Source of the DNA: Pyrinomonadaceae bacterium MAG19_C2-C3
GTDB lineage: Bacteria > Acidobacteriota > Blastocatellia > Pyrinomonadales > Pyrinomonadaceae
Reading direction: 5' to 3'
Length of the DNA: 64,000 bases
Assembly: GCA_024330265.1 (NCBI GenBank)
Contig: JANDLT010000010.1
Span: forward strand, 37,665 to 101,664
The notes beneath the pieces are model-generated. The model was not told where the DNA came from and made no database searches. It worked only from the letters and a program-made list of their open reading frames with translations. Made by a program: the position numbers and the translations under genes. Positions within the stretch are counted from its first letter, which is position 1. Every line of letters starts with the position of its first letter. Shown here piece by piece: positions 8,984-16,123 of the stretch.

Positions 8984-9688
8984 TTCTTTCAAAATCTCAT
9001 TCAACACGTTCGCAAATTCCAATATGCCGCGCCGATTTTTTTCTTTATGTAGCCATAATGCGGCGCGCAAAGCACCTTCCGCGAAGCCTTCGCGCGAACG
9101 CGCCGTGTGCGTCAAAGTTACGATGTCGGCAATCGAATCGAAGCCGACGGTGTGCGTGCCGGGAATGAATCCGGCGCGCACGCTCGTCACATCCACATCG
9201 CGTTTCATCTTCACGTCAACGATGCGTTTGAGGTGAAGCCCCGTTCCCGAAGGCGCGTCGCGTTTATGTTTGTGGTGCGCTTCTGTGATAAACACATCGT
9301 AATCATTCACATCGTCGAAGGCTTCCGCCGCCCGCGCGACGATTGCGTAAAACAGGTTGACGCCGATGGAGAAGTTCGCGCCGTGAAGCATCACGCCGTC
9401 GTGCGCCGCGATGAGGTTTTTAATTCGTTCAAACTCATCATGCCAACCCGTCGTGCCTTCGACAAGCGGCACACACGCACGCGCGCACGCTTCCGCATTC
9501 ATCGCCACCGCACCGGCAACCGAAAAATCAATCGCCACATCAAGCCCGCGCAAGTCTTCCGCCAACCGTTTCGCGTCCGTGATGTTGTCGCTCGAATGAG
9601 AGATGAACGCGATTTCATGTTGCGCTTTTTGTGCTAACTGCGCGACGAGACGATTCATTTTGCCGTAGCCGAGTAACGCAATTTTCAT
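8978..9688 (-). CDS. dapB: 4-hydroxy-tetrahydrodipicolinate reductase
   Basis: It reduces the DapA product with NAD(P)H to tetrahydrodipicolinate. The N-terminal dinucleotide fold begins MKIALLGYGKMNRL. AIDFS and VEGTTGW follow, and the signature HHKHKRDAPSGTG is at about residues 138-150. At 236 residues it is a short-type DapB. The open frame extends to a TTG at 9724, but the ATG at 9688 is the natural N-terminus. The GxxG-K-MN variant replaces the GRMG of the E. coli enzyme, as in some other phyla. It sits between dapE and dapA in the same direction. Confidence 0.92.
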   Translation of the reverse strand: MKIALLGYGKMNRLVAQLAQKAQHEIAFISHSSDNITDAKRLAEDLRGLDVAIDFSVAGAVAMNAEACARACVPLVEGTTGWHDEFERIKNLIAAHDGVMLHGANFSIGVNLFYAIVARAAEAFDDVNDYDVFITEAHHKHKRDAPSGTGLHLKRIVDVKMKRDVDVTSVRAGFIPGTHTVGFDSIADIVTLTHTARSREGFAEGALRAALWLHKEKNRRGILEFANVLNEILKED

Positions 9689-9748
9689 ATTGAAGTCCGG
9701 CGGGTATAACCCGCCTCTAAACAATCAAGGTGACTGTTTTGTCGCTCA

Positions 9749-10792
9749 TCACAGACTCGCTTCGTCCACGTTTTTCGTGACCTGCGCGAACAAATTATGC
9801 GCGAGGCGCGTGTAGAGTTCGATAGATTCGATGAGTTGCGCTTTGCTGATTTTCTCGTGCGCGGTGTGTGCGTCGAGAATCGAACCCGCACCGAGCAGAA
9901 GCGGCGTTCCCCAATTCGAGAGATGCGGCACGTCGGTTGTAAAGCGCACGACTTCATGCGTGAAGCCTTCGACCGCGTGAAGGCGCACGGGTTCGGTGAC
10001 GCCCAAGTATTCAATTCCGACCCGCCCCGCGACGACGTTTTCAAGCGTGGGTTTCAAGCGTGATGAATCGCATACGAGTCTGATTTGTAAATCCGCTTCG
10101 CACGTCGCGGGTATCACGTTCGGGCGCACGCCGCCCGTTATCGTGCCGATATTAACCGTCGTCGCGCCGTAAAATTCATCTTCAATCCACTTCGCTTCGC
10201 GCACGTCCGCCAACACGTCAAGCATCTTTTCAATCGCGGATTCGCCCTGTTCAGGGTAAGCCGAATGCGCCGCCATACCCTTCGCTTTCAAGCGCACACG
10301 CAGCGAACCTTTCGAGCCGATGCCGAGTCTGTTTTCCGTCGGTTCACCGTTAATTAAAAATCTACATCCACGCGCGAATGCGTGACGGTTCGCAACTTGC
10401 GCCCCGATGCTCGTGGTTTCTTCACCGACAACGAACATCATTCCAATGCGTTCTTCGCCCGCGTCGCGCACACGCATCGCCGCCGAGAGCATCGCCGCGA
10501 TGATGCCTTTCGTGTCGCACGCCCCGCGCCCGTAAATATATTTATCATCTTCACTCGAAGCGACGAATGGCGGCACGGTGTCAATGTGCGTCGAGAACAC
10601 GACGCGCGGCGCGTGGTTTGTCGTCGCAATGAGATTGACGCGCTCGCCTTCGACCGTTTGGGCTTCGACGTTAAAGCCGAGTTGCTCCAATCGCCAACGC
10701 AAGAAATCCGCGACCGCGCGCTCATCGCCGGACACGGAAGGAATATCAATCAAGTCGCGTGTGAACGCAAAAGTTTCGGCGTGCGTCGTCAT
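9749..10792 (-). CDS. dapE: M20-family succinyl-diaminopimelate desuccinylase
   Basis: This zinc-dependent M20 amidohydrolase has 347 residues. Metal ligands and catalytic residues are visible: STHIDTVPP (H69, D71), YGRGACDTKG (D93) and VVGEETTSIG (the E124/E125 pair). A dimerisation lid domain with NIGTITGGVRPNVIP lies in the middle. In this operon the substrate is most likely N-succinyl-LL-diaminopimelate. M20 enzymes also include ArgE and LysK-type deacylases, and sequence alone cannot separate them, so the assignment rests on the dapD/aminotransferase neighbours. The start is the ATG at 10792, about 40 bp after the lysC stop. Confidence 0.88.
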   Translation of the reverse strand: MTTHAETFAFTRDLIDIPSVSGDERAVADFLRWRLEQLGFNVEAQTVEGERVNLIATTNHAPRVVFSTHIDTVPPFVASSEDDKYIYGRGACDTKGIIAAMLSAAMRVRDAGEERIGMMFVVGEETTSIGAQVANRHAFARGCRFLINGEPTENRLGIGSKGSLRVRLKAKGMAAHSAYPEQGESAIEKMLDVLADVREAKWIEDEFYGATTVNIGTITGGVRPNVIPATCEADLQIRLVCDSSRLKPTLENVVAGRVGIEYLGVTEPVRLHAVEGFTHEVVRFTTDVPHLSNWGTPLLLGAGSILDAHTAHEKISKAQLIESIELYTRLAHNLFAQVTKNVDEASL

Positions 10793-10835
10793 CGTTCGGT
10801 TTCCTCAAATTCAATCACCATCGCGTATCGCGTTT

Positions 10836-12272
10836 TCATCTTATCAACTCGCCTTCACCGCGCGCCGCGAGGTCTGCCGCTTCGTCCATTCCGAAGGTCT
10901 CGAAAAACGTGTGATGAAGGCGGCGCACGACTTCGGCGGCGCGCGTTTCATCAACCACGAAAGTCAGGTTGACACTCGAAGCACCTTGCGAAATGAGCGA
11001 GATGTTGATGGTGTCGAGATGACGAAAGACCTGTGTGGCGATGCCGCGCGTTGTCAAAATCCCCGCCCCGACGACGCAGATAATCGCGCGCTTGTCTTGG
11101 GTTTCGACGCGACCGAGTACGCGCAAATCTTCGAGTATGCCGAGCAAGCGCGCCGTGTCATCAAGGGTTAAAGAGACACTGACCTCCGATGTCGTGACGA
11201 CATCAACGGGCGTGCGATGACGTTCAAAGACTTCAAAGAGTTGGCGCATGAAGCCGTAAGTTCCGAGCATCGCGGCGGCGGTGACGCGAACGACCGTGAT
11301 GCCGCGTTTGTGCGCGATGGATTTAATGACGCGATGTTCTTGGGTATCAGCTTCGCGGCGAATCAGCGTCCCCGCGCCTTCCGGCTGGCGCGAATTACAC
11401 ACGCGCACCGGAATCGCTTTCGCAATCGCGGGCTGAATCGTTTTCGGATGCAAAACCTTCGCGCCGAAATACGCGAGTTCGGCGGCTTCTTCATAAGAGA
11501 GGAAGGGGACGGTGCGCGCACGCGGCACAATGCGCGGGTCGGCGGTCATCACTCCGGTCACGTCCGTCCAGATTTGAATCTCCCGCGCATCGAGAGCCGC
11601 ACCGACGAGTGCCGCCGAGTAATCGCTTCCGCCGCGCCCCAGTGTCGTCGTCGCACCCGACAGAGAAGAACCGATGAAGCCGCCCAAAATCGGTATGATG
11701 TTTTCTTTAAGAAGCGGTGCGAGTTCGCGCGTCGTGCGGTTATCGGTTTCTTCCGCGAACGGCGTGGCGCGCCCGTGTTCTTCATCGGTGATGATGCAGC
11801 GTCGGGCGTCAACATACTGCGCGGGCGGCGCGTCGAGAGTGGCGGCGAGAACCATCGCGGAAAGACGTTCACCGTAGGACACGACGACATCTTGAATCAA
11901 AGGGCGCGCGGACGGTTGACGGTGAAGGGTGGCGAGCAGTTCCGCAATCTCGTCGCGGGCTTTATCAATCGCTTCGGTGACGCTTAGGATTTTGTCGGCA
12001 TGTGCGAGTTCGTTTGCGACCGTGCGGTAACGCTCGAACTGGTTTTCAAGTGACTCTGTTGCGGCATCCGTCTCGCCCGCGATTGCCGCTTCGACGCTTG
12101 TGAGCAGTGCATCCGTGACTTTGCTCATCGCGGAGACGATGACGACGACGGCACACTCACGCGCTTTTGCATGTTGAGCGCGGACGATTTCACACACGCG
12201 GCGAAAAGCGTTCGCGTCTTCGACGGACGTGCCGCCGAATTTCATCACAATCGGATTGATAGTCGTAGGCAT
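10836..12272 (-). CDS. lysC: Aspartate kinase (monofunctional, ACT-regulated)
   Basis: It phosphorylates L-aspartate, the entry step of the pathway. The kinase domain starts VMKFGGTSVED (KFGGTS at about 11-16) and includes GGFIGSSLSGATTTLGRGGSDYSAAL and the IWTDVTGVMTADPRIV segment. The C-terminus carries two ACT domains (TVVRVTAAAMLGTYGFM; ICVVGAGILTTRG with ISQGASSVNLTFVV), which normally bind lysine or threonine for feedback inhibition. The frame extends to 12383, but that extension is Cys-rich and unlike the family. The ATG at 12272 gives a normal 478-residue protein. It is the first gene of the lysine cluster, so its promoter should be in the 211-bp divergent gap before the M61 peptidase. 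Confidence 0.93.
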   Translation of the reverse strand: MPTTINPIVMKFGGTSVEDANAFRRVCEIVRAQHAKARECAVVVIVSAMSKVTDALLTSVEAAIAGETDAATESLENQFERYRTVANELAHADKILSVTEAIDKARDEIAELLATLHRQPSARPLIQDVVVSYGERLSAMVLAATLDAPPAQYVDARRCIITDEEHGRATPFAEETDNRTTRELAPLLKENIIPILGGFIGSSLSGATTTLGRGGSDYSAALVGAALDAREIQIWTDVTGVMTADPRIVPRARTVPFLSYEEAAELAYFGAKVLHPKTIQPAIAKAIPVRVCNSRQPEGAGTLIRREADTQEHRVIKSIAHKRGITVVRVTAAAMLGTYGFMRQLFEVFERHRTPVDVVTTSEVSVSLTLDDTARLLGILEDLRVLGRVETQDKRAIICVVGAGILTTRGIATQVFRHLDTINISLISQGASSVNLTFVVDETRAAEVVRRLHHTFFETFGMDEAADLAARGEGELIR

Positions 12273-12483
12273 TGTTTCGCTTGAAGTTCGCTCACCATAA
12301 CGACCGCCCCGCGCCGCTGTCAAGCAAAACGTCGAAGCCCGAAGACAAGCGAAATAAGAAGCGAAACATGACAGGCGAATCATGTCGCGTTAAGCCGGAA
12401 AACATTTTTGAGATGGCTTGTAGTAAGATGCCGTCACACTTTTTCTCCCTAACACAATCTTCGACGGAGAAGCTATCACACAG

Positions 12484-14409
12484 ATGATTTTTAGATTTTT
12501 GTTCGCATCTATTATTGCGAGTTTCGCCTTTGTCGGCGGCACGTTGACACTTACCGCGCAACCTCGCCGCCCCGCCGCCATGCCGGTTAATCAATCGCCA
12601 ACCAACCAACCATCGCCAGACATTTCTTACACCGTTTCGATGCCGCGCCCTTATACGCACCTGCTCGAAGTCGAGATGCGCGTGCGCGCGGCGGCACAAT
12701 CACAAATGCCCGCCAGCCTTGATGTGCGTATGCCCGTGTGGACGCCGGGTTCATACCTGATTCGTGAATACGCGCGCCACGTTCAGGATTTCACGGCACA
12801 ACGCGGCGGCAATCAGAATGAAACGACACCACTCGCATGGACGAAAACTAACAAGAATACTTGGCGTATCACGACGGGCGGCGCGCCCGAAATCATCGTG
12901 CGTTACAACGTCTATGCGAACGAGTTGACGGTTCGCACGAACGAACTCAACGACCGTCATGCGTTCTGGAACAACGCCGCGACGCTGATGTATGTCGAAG
13001 GTTTTTTGAACGCGCCTTCAACCGTCACGGTCAAACCGTTCGGCAACTGGAAAATCGCAACCGGATTGCCACAAGCGACGGGAGGCACTACCGAAGCGGG
13101 TTCACAGACGTTCGCCGCACCAAACTACGACATACTTTACGATTCGCCGTTTCTCGTTTCCGATTTCAAGGCGATTGACTTTGAAGTGCGCGGCAAACCG
13201 CATCGCTTCGTTGTTGACGGCGAAGGCAATTACGACCTCGAACGCTTGCGCCGTGACGTGCCGAAAATCGTCGAAGAATCCGCGAAGATGATGAACGGCT
13301 TGCCCTACGACAACTACACGTTTCTCCTCATGACGCACCCGACGGCGGGCGGCGGGTTGGAACACCTCAACTCGACCGCCCTCATCGCGCGCCGTTTCAG
13401 CTTCGCCCAAGAGGAAAGCTATCGCGGCTTTCTCTCGCTTGTCGCGCACGAATTTTTCCACCTCTGGAACGTCAAACGGATTCGTCCCGACGCGCTCGGA
13501 ACTTTCGATTACAACAACGAAAACTACACGCGCCTCTTGTGGGTTGCCGAAGGCGTGACGAGTTATTACGAAAACGTCTTGCTGCGGCGCGCCGGATTGA
13601 TGACCGTTGACGATTATCTAAAACTCATCGGCAATGAAATCAGAGCTTTGCAATCAACGCCCGGAAGACTGGCGATGAGCGTTGAAGAAGCCAGCTTCGA
13701 CGCATGGATTGAGTATTACCGACCCGACGAAAACACCATCAATTCCGCCATCTCTTACTATGACAAAGGCGCGCTCGTCGGGCTTCTACTCGACCTTGAA
13801 ATTCTCCGTCGCACGGACGGCGCGCGTTCGCTTGACGATGTGATGCGCGCACTCTATACAGACTTCGCGCTTAAAAATCGCAACTACACGCCCGCTGATT
13901 TTCAAGCGACGGCGGAGCGCATCACGGGGAGCAGTCTCAACGAGTTTTTCAATCAATACGTGCGCGGGCGGGCGGAACTTCCCTTCGCGGAAACGCTTCA
14001 AGCGTTCGGCTTAACGCTCAATACGATGATTGACCCGAAAGCCGCCCCCAAAGCCTTCTTCGGCGCGACGCTCGCGCAAGACGGCGAACGTCTCACGGTG
14101 CGAAACGTTCCCGTCGGCACGCCCGCTTACGAGCAAGGCATCACTGCGGGCGACCAAATCATCGCCCTCAACGGTACGCGCGTCACACTCGCCACGCTCA
14201 ACGAACGACTCGGCGAACGTCGTCCCGGCGATGAAGTCACGCTCACGATTTTCCGCCTCGATGAACTTCGCACCTTCCCCGTTAAACTCGGACAAAACAC
14301 GCTCGGCGACTTCCGCATCACGCCCGTGAACAATCCTTCGCCCGCACAACGAAGACTTTATGAGAGTTGGCTCGGAACGCCGATGAAGACCGCAATGAGT
14401 GATGAGTGA
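12484..14409 (+). CDS. M61 glycyl-aminopeptidase family protein with PDZ domain
   Basis: This secreted zinc peptidase has 641 residues. A signal peptide (MIFRFLFASIIASFAFVGG) ends near residue 26. The N-terminal beta domain is followed by the thermolysin-like catalytic domain with GGLEHLNS (about 290), the zinc site HEFFHLWNVKRIRP (H322, E323, H326) and the third ligand in WVAEGVTSYYE (E356). A C-terminal PDZ domain lies at about 525-610 (VPVGTPAYEQGI, AGDQIIALNGTRV). M61 proteins release N-terminal Gly/Ala from peptides. The last residues, MSDE, are encoded by a heptad-repeat hairpin that contains the stop. It is divergent from lysC. Confidence 0.9.
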   Translation: MIFRFLFASIIASFAFVGGTLTLTAQPRRPAAMPVNQSPTNQPSPDISYTVSMPRPYTHLLEVEMRVRAAAQSQMPASLDVRMPVWTPGSYLIREYARHVQDFTAQRGGNQNETTPLAWTKTNKNTWRITTGGAPEIIVRYNVYANELTVRTNELNDRHAFWNNAATLMYVEGFLNAPSTVTVKPFGNWKIATGLPQATGGTTEAGSQTFAAPNYDILYDSPFLVSDFKAIDFEVRGKPHRFVVDGEGNYDLERLRRDVPKIVEESAKMMNGLPYDNYTFLLMTHPTAGGGLEHLNSTALIARRFSFAQEESYRGFLSLVAHEFFHLWNVKRIRPDALGTFDYNNENYTRLLWVAEGVTSYYENVLLRRAGLMTVDDYLKLIGNEIRALQSTPGRLAMSVEEASFDAWIEYYRPDENTINSAISYYDKGALVGLLLDLEILRRTDGARSLDDVMRALYTDFALKNRNYTPADFQATAERITGSSLNEFFNQYVRGRAELPFAETLQAFGLTLNTMIDPKAAPKAFFGATLAQDGERLTVRNVPVGTPAYEQGITAGDQIIALNGTRVTLATLNERLGERRPGDEVTLTIFRLDELRTFPVKLGQNTLGDFRITPVNNPSPAQRRLYESWLGTPMKTAMSDE

Positions 14410-14466
14410 CAAGATGAAAACAGATTTTCTTGTCACTCGTCACTTGTCATTTGTCACTCGTCACTC
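14397..14466. repeat. Heptad hairpin at the M61 peptidase stop codon
   Basis: The left arm GAGTGATGAGTGACAAG (14397-14413) contains the TGA stop of the peptidase gene. The right arm has five units: GTCACTC (14432), GTCACTT (14439), GTCATTT (14446), GTCACTC (14453) and GTCACTC (14460). The arms can pair around an A/T-rich loop. The longer version of the downstream gene (from 14430) would be translating these units. Confidence 0.85.
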
Positions 14467-14471
14467 AAAGT

Positions 14472-15248
14472 ATGAATCTTTACCAGCACATAGAATTTCG
14501 CACGGATGAGCGCGTCGGGCGTATTACGTTCGCACGTCCGCCGCTTAACATCATGACGATGGCGATGATGCGCGAAGTGGACGCGGCATTGAACGAATGT
14601 ATGAGCCGTCATGAAATGGTGGCGATTGTGTTTGAAGCGGCGGCGGGCAGTCGCGCGTGGTGTGCGGGCGGAGCGATTGAGGAACAGCGCGAAGAAACGA
14701 TTTACCAGATGCTCGATGCTTTTCACGGAATTTTTCGCACGCTCGGCATTTTGGCGAAACCGACCATCGCCGTCGTCGAAGGCGCGGCTTTAGGCGTCGG
14801 GTGCGAACTCATCGCGGGGTGCGACATCGTTATCGCGGCGGAAGGTGCGCGCTTCGGTCAACCCGAAATCAAGCTCGGAGTTTTCCCGACCATCGCCACC
14901 GCGCTTCTGCCGCGCATCATCGGCGAGCGCGCCGCGCGTCAACTCATTTTGACGGGCGAACTGATTGACGCCCAAGAAGCCGCCCGCATCGGACTCGTCA
15001 CACACGTCGTCGCATCTGACCGCCTTCAACTTAAAACCGATGAAATCCTCGCCCGCCTTCGTGAACTCTCCGCCCCCGCTCTCGAAGCGACGCGCCGCGC
15101 TCTCGACGCCGCGCGTGGGGCGACGTTCGATGAAGCGTTGACGAAAGTTGAAAACATTTATTTGAACGAACTGATGAAAACCGAAGACGCCCGCGAAGGC
15201 ATCGCCGCCTTTATGGAGAAGCGCAAACCCGCGTGGCGCAATCGCTAA
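14472..15248 (+). CDS. Enoyl-CoA hydratase/isomerase family protein
   Basis: This crotonase-fold protein has 258 residues from the ATG at 14472. The upstream ATG at 14430 would encode only translated heptad repeats. Crotonase features are FARPPLNIMTMAMM near the N-terminus, the first oxyanion-hole strand around AWCAGGAIEE, and the second, VVEGAALGVGCELIAGCDIV. GARFGQPEIKLGVFP and ARIGLVTHVV follow. The PPLNIM motif is reminiscent of cyclohexadienecarbonyl-CoA hydratases, but the catalytic Glu pair is not clearly placed, so I give only the family. It acts on a CoA thioester in the cytoplasm, and no pathway partner is adjacent. Confidence 0.82.
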   Translation: MNLYQHIEFRTDERVGRITFARPPLNIMTMAMMREVDAALNECMSRHEMVAIVFEAAAGSRAWCAGGAIEEQREETIYQMLDAFHGIFRTLGILAKPTIAVVEGAALGVGCELIAGCDIVIAAEGARFGQPEIKLGVFPTIATALLPRIIGERAARQLILTGELIDAQEAARIGLVTHVVASDRLQLKTDEILARLRELSAPALEATRRALDAARGATFDEALTKVENIYLNELMKTEDAREGIAAFMEKRKPAWRNR

Positions 15249-15290
15249 ACTTTTTGTTGTGAACATCCAAATCAGGAGCAACTCATCCAA

Positions 15291-16031
15291 ATGAATCGCC
15301 GCATCACTTCTTGGTATAGCCACAATCTCGGTACGGAAATGCCGCTCGTCGCTTACGGTCACGCCGGACATCCATTGTTGATGTTTCCGACGGCGGCGGC
15401 GGACTTTCTCGAATATGAACGCTTTAACTTAATTGACGCCATCGCGCATCACGTTGACGCGGGGCGCGTGCGGCTCTATTCAATCAACAGCGTCAATCGT
15501 TACAGCCTCTTAAACGAAGGGATTTCGCCGCCTCATAAAGCCGCGATTCTCACCGCCTACGACCGCTATATCACCGATGAGGTTTTGCCTCTGATACGTC
15601 AGGACGTGGGAAACGGCGACGTGCAACCCATGACGACGGGGGCGAGTCTCGGTGCTTACCTCGCGGCGAATGCGTTCTTCAAACACTCTGATATGTTCGC
15701 CGGAACAATCCCTATGAGCGGCAGTTACGACGTGCGTGAATACATGGATGGCTACACGGACGACAACCTTTACTTCAACAATCCGGTGCAATATCTGTCC
15801 AACCTTGACGACGATTATCACCTGCCGCGCCTTCGTCACCGTGACGCACGCTCAATCGTCATCCTCACCGGACAGGGAGCGTTTGAAGCACCCGAACGCA
15901 GCCGCGAACTCTCCGCCATACTCCACACAAAGGGCATCCCGCACACGCTCGACGTGTGGGGTCACGATGTCGCGCACGATTGGGTATGGTGGCGCAAGAT
16001 GCTCGACTTGTACGTTGATAAACTTTTTTAG
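15291..16031 (+). CDS. Putative alpha/beta-hydrolase esterase
   Basis: This protein of 246 residues looks like the PF00756-type esterase fold. The nucleophile elbow is TTGASLGAY (S119), a conserved FPTAAADFLEYE replaces the usual oxyanion segment, and a C-terminal VWGHDVAHDW carries the likely catalytic histidine. No signal peptide is seen, so it is probably cytoplasmic. AGGAG precedes the ATG by about 12 bases. Related proteins have been annotated as esterases without a defined substrate. It is convergent with the penicillin-binding protein gene, and the two share a heptad hairpin at their 3' ends. Confidence 0.78.
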   Translation: MNRRITSWYSHNLGTEMPLVAYGHAGHPLLMFPTAAADFLEYERFNLIDAIAHHVDAGRVRLYSINSVNRYSLLNEGISPPHKAAILTAYDRYITDEVLPLIRQDVGNGDVQPMTTGASLGAYLAANAFFKHSDMFAGTIPMSGSYDVREYMDGYTDDNLYFNNPVQYLSNLDDDYHLPRLRHRDARSIVILTGQGAFEAPERSRELSAILHTKGIPHTLDVWGHDVAHDWVWWRKMLDLYVDKLF

Positions 16032-16033
16032 TA

Positions 16034-16119
16034 CAGGAGTCAGAAACCAGAAGTCGGGAGCCAGAATAAAGCGGGATTGCCTTCTATTCTGGCTCCTGAC
16101 TTCTGGCTTCTGGCTTCTG
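16034..16119. repeat. Heptad hairpin between convergent esterase and PBP genes
   Basis: The left arm has five units: CAGGAGT, CAGAAAC, CAGAAGT, CGGGAGC, CAGAATA (16034-16068). The right arm has five: TATTCTG, GCTCCTG, ACTTCTG, GCTTCTG, GCTTCTG (16085-16119). The arms are complementary and the loop is GC-containing. It begins 3 bp after the esterase stop and ends 5 bp before the PBP stop, a position expected for a bidirectional terminator. Confidence 0.85.
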
Positions 16120-16123
16120 CTTT

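Noticed and set aside
12273..12483. Lysine riboswitch upstream of lysC
   Set aside because: I could not find the conserved multi-helix lysine riboswitch core in this 211-bp gap.
14430..14471. N-terminal extension of the enoyl-CoA hydratase family gene
   Set aside because: The extension translates heptad repeats; the family N-terminus begins at the ATG at 14472.
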